Origin: Calonectria ilicicola | Lineage: Eukaryota; Ascomycota; Sordariomycetes; Hypocreales; Nectriaceae | DNA length: 64,000 nucleotides | Direction of reading: 5' to 3' | NCBI GenBank assembly: GCA_020809705.1 | Contig: CP085826.1 | Coordinates: forward strand, 7,626,001 to 7,690,000 | Shown: positions 1 to 11,914 of the stretch, in pieces | Position numbering within the stretch: position 1 is the stretch's first letter | How the letters are laid out: the number at the start of each line of letters is the position of its first letter | Made by a program: the position numbers and the translations under genes | Notes under the pieces: generated by a model | What the model was told of the DNA's origin: nothing | The model's input: only the letters and a program-made list of their open reading frames with translations | Databases searched by the model: none

Positions 1-230
1 AATTATTCAGTGTTGGGAACCATTGCCCGTGTTACTTCTCCGAGTGGCGGGCGCTTGAGCCACCTGGGTCAAAGCCGGCTAGCGCTGAATTATTTGTCCC
101 GCACTAAAAAACACCGTTGCAGGGGGGTTCTAGAGTTTGCACGTGAAGTGCAAAATACACTCCTGGTTTTCTACCCCATCTCTCGCTCGTACATCATTCC
201 CATTACAATTACTTCATCCACCAATTCAAG

Positions 231-2892
231 ATGCCTCGGGGCAGGCCAAGAGTTCAGGTGCCTCCATGCCCTTTTTGTCAGAAACGATTTAAGCGGCAGG
301 AGCATTTGCAGCGACATCAACGAACGCGTACGATATTTACCCCAATCCGTTCGCGGTTAGTTCTGTCGTATTAACTATTGACCAGACACCAACGAAAAGC
401 CCTTTACCTGCTCACAATGTAGTCTAACATTTGCTCGGAAGTATGCAATCAGACCCATTATTTACACTGGCGCTTAATTATACAATAGAGACCTCTTGAC
501 CCGCCACTGTGCAATCGCACATGGAGCCTCAAGCAATGATGACCAAGTTCAGGGACCCACAAACAAGGATGGTTCAATACTTGTAGCTACTGATACCAGT
601 ATAAACGCTTTTAACCCTACGTTATGGGTTCCTAACATAGAAACTGGAACTTCCGGGAATTGGTCTCCAGCGCCTCCAGAAAGGCAGCACGATACCTTGG
701 ACATAATTCATGCTGATAACTCGAATCAAAACCTTGCAGAGGGCCCTGTACCTCTGCATGGCACAGCTGAGGCTGATTCTTCTGGAGGCTTATTCGACAA
801 TATTTCTTTAGACGCTCAGCCAGAAACGACCGAATTAGGGCTTGACAAAATTCCAGATTTCTTTACCGGACCTGACAGTTTTGATTGGTTATGGATAGGC
901 GACTGTTCGATGGCATTTCTCAACACTGACTCTCTGTTCTTAAACAACATTGGGGACTATACACATACCGAGCCCTTTAGTGGAGATTTTGATGCGATTA
1001 ACCCTGGGCTGAATGCTGCTTCGTCTGAATTACCCCAGATAACCACAGACCCAATACACCTCTCCGAGACCGAAGTTAATTCCACTTTGGTGGCTCCTAG
1101 AAATCAAGTTGGATCCACTGCCGCACAGACGAAGTCACAAGGAAAATCTAAGGGGTTCCCATCTACAATGGAAGGAGAGCTCAAGGCTGTTGGAGATGCG
1201 ACAACCTACTGCCCTTGGAGGATTTCCAGTACTGACTATGACAAAACATGTGAAACTATATCCTCCTTTTCAGACATATTACCCGATGAGTTTGCAATGC
1301 CATCTCGGCGTACACTTTCACGATACATTGAAGGTTACTGCAGAGGATTCCATGACCATCTACCATTTCTGCATCTGCCAACCTTGTCAGTGCAGAATAT
1401 TCCAGACCTTCTGCTACTTGCCATAGCAGCAATTGGTGCTCTGTACAAATTTGAAAAGGCCAAGGGGTATCAGCTCTACTTTGCGGCAAGGGCGGTATTG
1501 TATCACCAATTCCGCAGACAAACGATTGAATCCTCGAAACACTTCCTAGGGAGGTTGCATTGTTCGGGACGGGCGCACCAACCTCGTCTGGGTGACTCCG
1601 GTATCACGCCTCCATGTTCAATCAGCGACAACCCTATCAATACGACTTCCCCTTTTTCCATAAACCCGGAGCAAAATATTACAACTGCACAGGCCCTCAT
1701 AATTATGATCGCTATATCATCCTGGGGAGAAGGTGCTTTGGTCCCTGACAGCGTTGAAATGGGAAGTCAGCTTGCTACTCTCTTACGGGCAACAAAAATG
1801 CTAGAGGAGGATGTAATTCCGTCTGACATAACTTGGAAAGAATGGATCCAGAGAGAGGGCCGCCGTCGCACAGTTCTCGCTGGATATAGTTTGCTCAGTC
1901 TTCAATCCGTCGCGTTCAACATACCATGTCCGTTAATGAGCCAGGAAATTAAAATGCATCTTCCAAGCCGCATGGATATATGGAGAGCTCAAGAAGAAGC
2001 TGAATGGATAGAGCTGCGAAAGGACAGTCTATACCAAGAGAGAACTTTCCAATCAACCTTGGCCGATTTACTTGCCGGTCGCAAAGTGTCCAATCCAATT
2101 GAGATATCCGCATTCGGAAATTTTATACTTATTCACGGCATAGTTCAACAAATACTTGTTCATCGACAAGCAATCAGTCTGTGTAACGCTTCATCATCAT
2201 TAAGTCTGAGTACCATTGCGTCGTTGCATACATCGCTTCGATTGTGGCAGCGTTGTTGGAGCAGCAATACCGAATCTACCCTTGACCCTCTGTCGTCTCA
2301 TGGTCCTCTTGCGTTCAATTCTACGGCTCTTTTACGCATTGCCTACATAAGATTACAAGTGGACCTGGGCCCTAGACGCAGTGTGCTACCTCGGAATCCG
2401 GTTTGCCTAGCAAAGACAGTCTCTGAGACGCCTATTGGAATGATAGAGCGTTCTAGCTATACCGACTTGGCGGTTCTCCAATGCATACACACTCTGGGGA
2501 TTCTGGTTCAGGCCGGGGTCGAATTTGTATCACGATCCCATACTCAAAGTTGGAGCATTGTCCATTCACTCGGTCATATTGAATGCGCGTGTTTCCTAAG
2601 CCTTTGGCTTCGAGCGATCACCCAAGTAGTACAATCCGAGAGCATTTCAGCTCTCCGCGAGGAAGAAAAAAAGCTCTTGAGTATGGTTACAAGCGTAGTA
2701 TGCGAGACAGATCTGGCCGAAAATGTCAATTCTGAACAAGATGATGTGGGGCGCATCGGAATGTTGGCCGTTTGCACTGTCCGCATCTGGGCTGATGCCT
2801 TGCGGGCTGATCATATATTTCACATGGTTCACACTATTGCTCAAGCTCTCTCCTTAGCTGCCGACCTCCTTACTAAACAGTCAAACCCATAG
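231..2892 (+). CDS. C2H2 zinc-finger / fungal-specific domain transcription factor
   Basis: Probable nuclear DNA-binding regulator of 851 residues. Exons are 231-327, 386-440 and 489-2892; both introns (58 and 48 nt) have GT/AG ends, and joining them rebuilds two C2H2 fingers. Finger 1 reads CPFCQKRF...HLQRHQRTH, then a Kruppel-type linker TNEKPF, then finger 2 CSQCSLTF...LLTRHCAIAH; in each finger the second Cys and first His are 12 residues apart. The long C-terminal part has the middle-homology look of fungal_trans (PF04082) proteins, for example WKEWIQREGRRR near nt 1840, with many hydrophobic helices. Target genes are unknown. The adjacent HET gene is antiparallel and separated by 184 bp. 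The family assignment is firm; the exact N terminus depends on my intron model. Confidence 0.85.
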
Positions 2893-3076
2893 TTGAGGAG
2901 GCTAGAATGCTTGGGATTTTGTCAAGGACCATACAAGCAATTAGCACAGGTTGTGCAGTTTAATAGCTGGTTAGACAAGGCTGCTCAATTGCTGTCTTCA
3001 AAGTTTAAAAAGGTTTGAAGCAAGCTGAATAAGATACTCGAGAGCGAATTTGTTCTCAAGTCTACACAATTCCTTT

Positions 3077-5200
3077 TCATAGTAGAAGAATATCTTGTTT
3101 CACCAATGAGCCTTCAGGAACCATTTCCCCAGCCTCTCCGTCCATGAACCCATGTACATATGCTACACAAACAAACCGATAAATTCTCTCAACACTGTGA
3201 TTTTCGTTGGCTGCTTCTACCTCTCTAAGAACCATGGGTACCTTGCCGCCATCTAGAACCACAACAATATCACTCTTTCGAATATATTCTCGCGCGAGGA
3301 TAAAAAGCCCGTTTTCGGTCGCAGCGAAAATGTAATCTCGTAGCTTAGATGGCAATGTGGCTAGTCTTAAAGTCACAGACACACCATCAACATCAAAGCT
3401 CTCCAATTCATTGCTATTTTCTCGTCCAAGTACGAAAGCAGCCTTTGTTTCATCATCAAGAGACGAATAGCATGTTTGAAGCGGACGTCCAGCTTTCAGA
3501 TTTTGTTCGTTGGCAATATGCAGGCATTTTATTTCCAGATCAGTCAGACGACGCATCTTTGGGGGAAGTGTGCAATCTTTGATCATAGTGCGCCAGTATG
3601 CCTGAATTACAGATTCTCCGTTGTTTGAGGATGATGTCGTTTGGCCCGCAAAGGGTTCGTATTTTGGAGCGCATGCGGCATTCAGGACATCCTTTCCAAG
3701 ATGTTGATAGGGAGATTCTTCATCTACGGGGTTTTTTTGCAAGACGACCCCGATTTGTCCTAGGATAATGCCTTTTAATGCTAAAATTTCTTTTCTCTCA
3801 CCAAGAAGCTTGCATGGTACTTGGCAATGTTCCTTCGCGGCAGCAAATATGCCACGCTGCGCAAAAAGAACGGATCTGGTATCGGTATAACCATCGCTAA
3901 AGTCAGCAGCCCAAGAAGGTATTTCATGGTTGCGCTCTCTTTCAGGCCAGAGAAATACCGGTCCACGGTCGCTTTCAAGTGGATTTTAACATATGATGTC
4001 TAAATTTCTCGAGATGTTAATTAAAGCAGCTGTGACCTCTTTATACAAAATAGCCACAGGCTTCGAGTAATCGATGCTGATTCCGTGTTCCTCAGTGACC
4101 AGTCCAAGAAGTGCATATATTTTGTCCTTTGGGTCTGTCGACTCCTTGTGTCGAAACCGAGTCAAGACATCCATCAAGCTTGAATGTCCATCATCCGGCC
4201 CGGTCGGCTCTAAACTTTGTGAACGCTGCACTTTCTTACGTTGGTCCTCCAGAAGTTTAGCTGTGAAAAAGAGATCTCGAAAGTTTGCTACCGCTTCATC
4301 AACGCTGCTACCATGTGAAGAGTAGTTCACGTGAAATGCGTCAAAGTAAGGCTCATCCCTCAAGAACGCTGATATTACTTCCCACTCCAACGCGGCCCCT
4401 TAGCAGACAAGTGTTATTCTCGGTGCGTAAGCCAGTTCTTGCACAATCCAGACACGTTTCCAAAATTTTGGATATGTAAAAACTGAGTTTAGAACTTTGG
4501 AATCCTCCTGTCGCAGCTCCATGCCTATTTCTGAGTCACTTCCAATGGAGCAATTCGTGAAGTCATCTTCTATTCCAGCAGATGAAGCCGCAAACCGCTC
4601 TTGGAAACACTCTTGCAGAGACTTCAAAGTTTTCCTGTCCTTCTGGCCAATCTTCTGCATAAGTTTCATCCCAGTCACAAGAGCTGGTTGCTGAGTCTGT
4701 TTTTCTTGTAAAGGACGCTTGCGTGTTTCAGAAAGGGTGTTTTCAACTCCTCTTGTGTAGCCTAGCCAAGCAATGTCTCTTTGACATAGCGAATATACTT
4801 TTCGCATCAATTTAACTTGATCTGCTCGTTCGGAAAGATTGTTTTGGTCAATGCACAACGCATCAATCCAGAGAATCCTCGGCTGATTAACTTGTCTCAA
4901 GTTCAAAAGAATGAATTTTAGATGCGAAGTGATCCAAAATTCATTTCCATCAAGCAAAATTGCCTCAGAAAAATCCGCTGGACCCCATACGTAGGACACG
5001 GCTTCGTAATGCGGAATCGGTTCAGACGGATGCTTCAGAGATGTATGCGAAAGTGAACATCTCAATACAGACTCTTTCGATGGCGATGGATGCAATGTTA
5101 CCAGTCGAATCTCTTCAATATATTTGTCAAGAGGTTTGTATTTGTGCTTGAACTTTGCCTCGCTCAAGACCCTCTTGTTGGAATTACTTTGAGAATCCAT
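3077..5200 (-). pseudogene. HET-domain (heterokaryon incompatibility) gene with two in-frame stops
   Basis: HET proteins act in fungal non-self recognition and can trigger cell death when hyphae fuse. One reading frame of 708 codons runs from an ATG at 5200 to a TGA at 3077. The HET core is clear: YEAVSYVWG, LWIDALCIDQNN and KRVWIVQELAYA. A later block, STDPKDKIYALLGL, is also typical. The frame is broken by TAA at 4402-4400 (just after ITLVC) and TAA at 3988-3986 (after LDIIC), yet homologous-looking sequence continues in the same frame after each stop, for example EIPSWAADFSDG. I found no plausible intron to remove either stop. Most likely a pseudogene; an ORF ending at 4400 could still give a truncated HET-domain protein of 266 residues. 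Confidence 0.8.
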
Positions 5201-5978
5201 CGATATCCTGCTGAAAACGATGTGCGTGTTATAACCAGGGCATCCGTAAGAAATGAAAAGCCACAGATTAAAAATTAAGCGAAGCGACAGCGTGTCAGCA
5301 TTAAAGGTTTTTACAAAATCGTCAGATTTTAGGGAGGACCGCAGGCATTTTAGTCAGGTGTCCCGCTGTAGTCTGCCTTGCCATTTATGATGGGACTGCC
5401 GTCGGCACTCAGGATTTTAGCCGCCATCCTAATGCAACTTGTTAGTGGGCCCAAGGCTGATGTACAAGTCGACATGGTTGAATGCATTACCATCGGAGAT
5501 TTAAACCTACGTGAGAAATTCTGGGCCTATCCTCACCAACTAGATTGAGTATCAAGGGCAAGGGAACTCATTATCTTCGTCTTGCACTGCTTGTTGGTTT
5601 CTATTGGATTATTTATTACTCCAAAAGAGGGCAAAAAGTGTGGGTCGTATTCACAGCATTCACCACTCTGACATAATATTTACCCCACCTGCCTTGGAGG
5701 GGAAAACACATCACCAAGGGTCCGATTGTCACGCCCCAAAATGAAGACACAAGATATGTTAGTTTTATTTCATTTTACTTTAATTTTTGGAAAAAAAAAT
5801 TGAGATTTTTTCAGTTACGCATTTTCTACCCTGAAACTCATTCTTGAACTCAGACATGGGACATGGGATAAAAGCTGCAAGATGTCGCGAATACCCTATC
5901 CAAAATTCAAACGCACCCAGCGACTTCTTCATTCGCCAAAAGTTGTAAAATATTCCCCTTCAACTTGATATCATCATC
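5201..5978. other. Intergenic, divergent promoter region
   Basis: 778 bp between the 5' end of the HET gene (minus) and the 5' end of the old yellow enzyme gene (plus), so it would hold both promoters. It is AT-rich, with an A-tract near 5790. I see no gene, tRNA or repeat in it. Confidence 0.6.
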
Positions 5979-7076
5979 ATGTCAAGCACCAAGCTCTTCC
6001 AGCCAATTTCTGTAGGTCGGGTCAAGCTACAGCACCGCGTGGTCATGGCTCCCTTGACCCGATTCCGAGCTGATGAGCAACACGTGCCTCTTCCGATTGC
6101 CCAAGAATACTACACTCAACGAGCTTCTACTCCTGGAACCTTGATTATCGCCGAGGCTACTCAAATCTCTCCCCGTCATTGCGGAGGCCCGAATGCCCCT
6201 GGCGTTTGGACTGATGTTCAGATTGCCGGCTGGCGAAAGATTACCGACGCTGTACATGCAAAAGGATCGTTTATTTTCTGCCAGCTCTGCGCCCCTGGGC
6301 GGACCGGTCACCTCGAACAATACCCGATCTATTCCTCTAGTAGAGTTCCTATGGATGCACAATCTGCCACACCCAAGGAGATGACTGAAGGCGAAATCAA
6401 GGATTGCATCTCCGACTTTGTTACAGCTGCAGAGAACGCAATTTTGGCCGGCTTTGACGGTATAGAGCTGCATGGTGCAAACGGATACTTGATTGATCAA
6501 TTCTGTCAAAGCACATGCAATATTCGAACTGATAGATGGGGAGGATCAGTTGAAAATCGATCCAGATTTATCCTAGAAACAACAAAGGCAGTTGTAAAGG
6601 CTATTGGAAGCGAAAATGTCGGAGTTAGACTCAGCCCTTGGAGCCAATTTCAAGCTATGAGGATGCCAGGGCCGCTGGCTGAGGAGCAATTTTCTCATAT
6701 TATAAAAGGCTTAAAAATGCAAGGCATCGCGTATCTTCACCTTATTGAATCAAGAGTCAACAATAGCATTGATCGAGAGAAGGTTGAGGGTCTCGAATTT
6801 GCATTCAATATCTGGCAAAATCAGTCACCAATTCTTGTCGCTGGTGGATTCAATGCTCAACAAGCTAGGAAGTCGGTGGATAAAGAATATAAGGGCCACG
6901 ATACGTTGGTTGTTTTTGGCCGATACTTTGTCTCAACCCCTGATCTTGTATTCCGCCTTCAACGTGGACTGGAACCAAACAAGTATGATCGATCTACATT
7001 TTATACGCCCATGACAAGCAAAGGATACACTGATTATCCTTTTAGTGAGGAGTATTTGCAAAGTGTGCAGGTGTGA
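5979..7076 (+). CDS. Old yellow enzyme family NAD(P)H:flavin oxidoreductase
   Basis: FMN-dependent ene-reductase of 365 residues, single exon, full length for the family. It begins with the usual FQPISVG..KLQHRVVMAPLTRFRA block. The catalytic stretch HGANGYLIDQF keeps the substrate-binding His and Asn and the proton-donating Tyr (positions of OYE1 H191, N194, Y196). RTDRWGGSVENRSRF and the C-terminal VVFGRYFVSTPDL phosphate-binding region are also present. The segment normally QLW.LGR reads QLCAPGRTGH, so a bulky aromatic near the flavin is replaced by Cys. Such enzymes reduce activated C=C bonds of enals, enones and oxylipins or take part in secondary metabolism. The flanking genes do not reveal a pathway. 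Confidence 0.93.
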   Translation: MSSTKLFQPISVGRVKLQHRVVMAPLTRFRADEQHVPLPIAQEYYTQRASTPGTLIIAEATQISPRHCGGPNAPGVWTDVQIAGWRKITDAVHAKGSFIFCQLCAPGRTGHLEQYPIYSSSRVPMDAQSATPKEMTEGEIKDCISDFVTAAENAILAGFDGIELHGANGYLIDQFCQSTCNIRTDRWGGSVENRSRFILETTKAVVKAIGSENVGVRLSPWSQFQAMRMPGPLAEEQFSHIIKGLKMQGIAYLHLIESRVNNSIDREKVEGLEFAFNIWQNQSPILVAGGFNAQQARKSVDKEYKGHDTLVVFGRYFVSTPDLVFRLQRGLEPNKYDRSTFYTPMTSKGYTDYPFSEEYLQSVQV

Positions 7077-7634
7077 GCGATCGGGAAAATGGACCAGCAC
7101 ATAGATATAGGTGATGAGATCTATCAATCAATAGACAGCCTCGTGTTAAATTGACGATGATACTATCATCAACTTCATGCGGCGTTGCAAGTAAGTGATA
7201 GGCGCCTACATACACGTGAAATCTTGCGAGCGGGTAAGTGTCCAAGAGGGAAGACTACATCAATTGGCAGTGGAAAAGAAATGAAAATAGGAAAATACTG
7301 GAAGGCGACAGATATGTGCCTTACCTAGACATGATCAAAGGTGGTCATTACTGTCGAGCCCTGGGATGCATTTTTCTCGATTTTAATGATTAAGCCCAGT
7401 GACGGTGCCTGCAGGCGGAACCAAACGAGAGGTGATATGCAAAAATATGACGCCACAGCGTGTGGTGTGTGGTGTGTGGTGTTAGGCTGCATAAACGAGG
7501 TGTGTGTCGGCTGCCTTGGGCATCAGTCCACTTCCTATGTCTAGCCAACCATTGGGCATCGTGATGCCTGTGACAGCACTTTGGCCTCGTCAGCATTTGA
7601 AATATCAAGAATCACTAACTCGGAATCGCCCGCC
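7077..7634. other. Intergenic region with a short GTGTG repeat
   Basis: 558 bp between the old yellow enzyme gene and the NACHT gene. A GTGTGGT microsatellite-like run lies at about 7459-7482. No gene recognised. Confidence 0.5.
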
Positions 7635-10600
7635 ATGTCTCGACTGTTTTGTTGTCGTATCTTCCTTTCAGGCCACCGTAAAGAGACCAAAAAACTACCG
7701 CTCCAGAACACCAACACCCCACAGCCTTTCACAGGTACGAGCTGCTCATAGGACTTGGCTGAAATTCGCTCAAACTCACATGCGCTAGCAATAGAACAAC
7801 CTCCCCCCGGATCTCCCTTATCCACTGGAGCACCCGATCGATCAACGAATGCGCCATTGCAATTTGAACTTGGGACACACTCTCCCGCGTACCAGACAGA
7901 TAATCAGCCTGTTGAGGATCACTTCAGTCAAAACCGCAACGGTTTCGGGTCGAATGACGCCCCGTCAACCACAACAAAAAGCCATGCAGTTAAGAAACTG
8001 TCATCGAGCTCCAATCTATGGGAGGTTGCGGTGGGAAAGCTGAAGGATAACGAACGGGAGTGGATCAACAAAGTCCAGCAAGGTCCACGGAATGCTTCAG
8101 ATACTGAGATAGTCGACGACATAATACGCCTTGTTACCGAAAAAAGAGACCAATGTGAGAAAAAGGCATGGGATAAATTCCACATTGGCGATTATGAAAT
8201 ACCATTTCAAGACCTCGCCAGTAAATCCATTGTCTGGCTAAACAAGTTCAAAGAGATAGGAGATATTATCGTTCAATATGATCCGGGTCATGCAGCCCTT
8301 CCATGGGCAGCGGCAAGACTTGTTCTTCAGTGTGCAGTCGCGTATGATGAGCAGATGGCTTCTTCTCTCGTCATTATTGAACGGACAACACGTGTTGTCC
8401 ACCGATGCCAAGTCTTTGAGCGCCTATACACTGATAAATTGCCCCTGGAAGATACAAAAGAATTGAAATCTACCCTAGTCAAACTCTACACAATGCTTCT
8501 CCAAGGGCTCGTGTTAGTGGGAAATTTTCTCTCACACAACACTCTAAGCCATCATTCCGCGCTACGTTTCAACCAAGTCTCTCCAGTATACTCTCGGACC
8601 TCAAGACATATGAAGAAGAAGTGGAAAAAGAAGTCGATGTATGTCAGGCGCAAAATATGTCACAAAAGCTGGATGTGTTGTTGAGTCTTGAAAAGCCACT
8701 TCTTCGGGTTGATAAAAATATCGCCCAAATTCTCTCACGTATTACTGCTGGGGATTTAATCACAATTCTGACATGGATTTCTGATGTAAAATACACTCTA
8801 CATCACAAATTTGTCAGTGAATCTAGAACAATCGGAACATGTGACTGGATGCTTCGCCGGTCCAAATTCTATGAATGGCAAACAATGACCTCTTCAACGG
8901 TGCTATGGTTGCAAGGTCTTCGTGAGTACTATTTGTTCATTCTTAGTTTGCGTAGCAATTTCTCTAACAATGCATTAGCTGGCACTGGAAAGACATATAT
9001 AAGCTCAAGAGTTATTGACAAAGTTATCACAACCCTTAGTGATGAAATAAACCACGAAGGATTTGCTTTCTTTTATTGCAATAGGACTGAGCAGGAACGG
9101 CGGGAAGCAATCACGATTCTTCGAAGTTATATTAGACAATTGTCTGCGCCGACCAATCAGCCAAATCATATATTTGCAGAGATACAGAAATTGTACACTG
9201 ATTCAATGATGAAAGGGTCAGGTTGGACTCTTACTTTATGCGAAGAGTACATTCTCAAGTTGCTCAATATCTACCCCCGAAGCACTCTTATTCTGGATGC
9301 ATTAGACGAGTGCCACGTAGGGGAACGAGAAACGATCCTGAACATGTTCGACTCTCTCACACAGAAGTCATCAAAACCTGTGAGAATATTTATCTCTAGT
9401 CGCCCAGAAGGAGATATTCGCCAGCGACTTTCTCATTTGCCACGTATTGAAATATCAGCAATTGACAATGAGAATGATATTGCACAGTATGTTGCTCGAA
9501 GCATCCAGAGAAATGGTAGATGGAGCAGCGCTCTAGAGAAGAACCCAGATCTTAAGGATGAAATTATCACTACGCTACTGGAGAAAAGTCAAGGAATGTT
9601 TCAGTGGGCTAAACTTCAGATTGATCAACTACTCAACCTTCGGCATGAGAAGGACATACGGGAAAGACTTGGAAAGTTGCCCACAGACCTTCAATCTGCG
9701 TATAATGAGATCTATAAAAATATCGAGTTCCTGCCTAGCCATGGTAAAGATATGGCCTTCCGCGCCCTCAAATGGGTCATGTGCGCTTACAAGCCTCTTA
9801 CCACTAATGAGCTTCTAATGGCTATCTGTATAGATCCTAAGCAGGAAGTTATCAATAAGGTTCCTGAAACAACTAAGGAGGATATTCTTGACTGGTGTGC
9901 GAATTTGTTAGTTATAGACTCCCAACATGATAAGCCGGTATGGAGAGTCTCTCATCTTTCGGTCATCGAGTATCTTGAAGGTCACTGGACATTAGCTGCA
10001 GCTCATTGTTTCGTCGCGACTGCGAGTTTGTTACTTCTCATCTAAATATCCCAATCCAGCAAGGGTGGGGCGGATGACGAAAATGACCAACTTCGACAAT
10101 ATGTTCGATACCATTGGGCTAACCATGTTCAAACTCAAGAATATCCAGGGATAGATTCAAAACTTGTACGCCTGCTGAAATTATTCTTTGGATCCCCAAA
10201 TAAGAGTAGTCAGCAGTATCGGAATTGGCATCACCAAATTAACAATGGCCGACTTTGCCCACCGTTAACATCTATGTTTTCTGAAAGGGGGTTTATCGAT
10301 CAAATCAGCCCACCCAACATTACGACTTCCGGTATTTGTCGATTAGGGTTGTACTACTCAGTACAACATTGGTGGGAGAATTCACAGGTCGATATTTTGC
10401 AAACGAATACGCAGGGTGATGATCTATTAACCCTCGCAATTATTTCAGGGTGCAAGCCAATTTGCGAGTACCTGATACGTCGAGGGGTAGATTTGAATAT
10501 TCTATGTCAGACGAGGAAATATGGCAGTTATCTAGAAGCAGCAACATGTGTACAAGACCTAACTATAGTTCAGCTGCTTATTGATAAGGGGGCCGATGTT

Positions 10601-11461
10601 AGTCTAGCCCTACAAGCTAGACATGGAAGTGCTCTAGCAGCAGCAGCAGCAGCAGCAGCGGCAGCAGCAGATAAAGGAGATCCAGCTATAATCCAACTGC
10701 TTATTGATAATGGGGCTGATATTGATCTAGTCCTACAGGCTGAATATTATGGAAGTGCTCTAGCAGCAGCAACAACAACAGCAGCAGTATATAGGGGAGA
10801 TCTAGCTATAATCCAGCTGCTTATTAATAATGGGGCTGATATCAACCTAATCTTACAAACCGGAGATTATGGAAGTGCTCTAGCAGCAACGGTAGCAGCA
10901 GCGTATGGAGGAGATCTAGCTATAGTTCAGCTGCTTATTGATAAGGGGGCTGATGTCAACCCAATCTTACAAACCGGATATTATGGAAGTGCTCTAGCAG
11001 TAGCAGTATACGAAGGATATCTAGCTATAGTCCAGCTGCTTGTTGATAATGGGGCTAATATCAATCTAATGCTTGAGGTCGGATACTTTGGTAGTGCCCT
11101 TGCGGCAGCTGTTGCTCGACTATCGGATGAAGGCCAAGAAGTGATGGATACTGTTCATCTATTTATTGATAAGGGAGCAGACGTCAATCTAGTACTTCAT
11201 ACAGGCCGCGGCAGTGCGTTAACTACTGCTGCCTACCATGGGAGGTTAAGGGGTGTGAAAACTTTGATCCAGGCTAAAGCAGATGTGAATCAACAGCTGA
11301 ATACCGGGACTTTTCGCACGGCACTGTCGGCAGCTCGGGCCAAATTCAAGGAAGAGGGTATATCAAGCTATATAGGAAGCCATTCCGGGTTTCATTTTGT
11401 CAAAGATGAAGACAAAAAGGCAGTTGTGGAACTTCTCCAGCGTCATGGTGCTAGGGAATAG
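7635..11461 (+). pseudogene. NACHT-ankyrin (NLR-like) gene, broken by a TAA stop and a probable frameshift
   Basis: NLR-like STAND proteins sense non-self in fungi. Exon 1 is 7635-7734 (starts MSRLFCCRIF); a 54-nt intron ends at 7788. An N-terminal NACHT-associated helical region follows (about 8130-8560). A 57-nt intron (8922-8978) joins to give the Walker A motif GLPGTGKT. Walker B is LILDALDEC near 9290, then a winged-helix-like region and ankyrin repeats from about 10400. Two lesions are visible. The frame shifts by one base near 8541-8550, although a 74-nt intron 8513-8586 could also restore phase at the cost of conserved-looking sequence. An in-frame TAA at 10043-10045 separates the NACHT part from the ankyrin part, which continues in the same frame. 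Probably a pseudogene; a truncated NACHT protein without repeats remains possible. Confidence 0.75.
10565..11270 (+). repeat. Tandem ankyrin-coding DNA repeats with GCA expansions
   Basis: Six DNA units begin near 10565, 10687, 10807, 10922, 11027 and 11147. Each encodes a variant of IVQLLIDKGADVNLILQTG.YGSALAAA followed by an alanine run. The first four or five are very similar at the base level. Their length differences come mainly from GCA/GCAGC runs, the longest at about 10635-10670. This suggests recent duplication and slippage. Confidence 0.85.
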
Positions 11462-11914
11462 TATAATCCATGCATATGAATATTATTGTGAAGTTTATCA
11501 CTTTCATTAAATCTTGCATTGTTGTACAACCGGTCACCTCGTACTTCGCCAGTATAAATATGTAACTGTAAATGCTCTCTGATGGCTTTGAGGCTATTGG
11601 AGTACATAATTTGTGTATTCCTCATGTAATGAATTCGAACTGTGTCTTCATCAGCCTCTGCGATAAGCCACTTACTGCTTTTGCTTCTCTCCATGAAAAC
11701 ATAAGAAATGGGTATAATGAGTAATTAGGAAAATTTGATTAAACATCTTTTCAATATATTGTACAAATCCAGCCTAAAATCAGAATCCTTCGGCGCCAAT
11801 CCGTACTAGGTTGCCCTGTCTCCTGCGACTTTGCTCAGCTAAATCGAAGTCTATCAATGTATTCTAATCCCGCATCCCCAAACCCATGCCGTCTTAACGC
11901 CAATGTCATGCTAA
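11462..11914. other. Intergenic region between convergent genes
   Basis: 453 bp between the 3' end of the NACHT-ankyrin gene and the 3' end of the hydrolase gene, expected to hold two 3' UTRs. A short minus-strand ORF here shows no coding features I trust. Confidence 0.5.

Noticed and set aside
8513..8586. Intron restoring the NACHT frame
   Set aside because: GTTAGT...CTCCAG keeps phase over 74 nt, but removing it deletes a stretch (FLSHNTL, then PSFRATFQPSLSS in the next frame) that looks like normal family sequence. A one-base shift seems likelier; not excluded.
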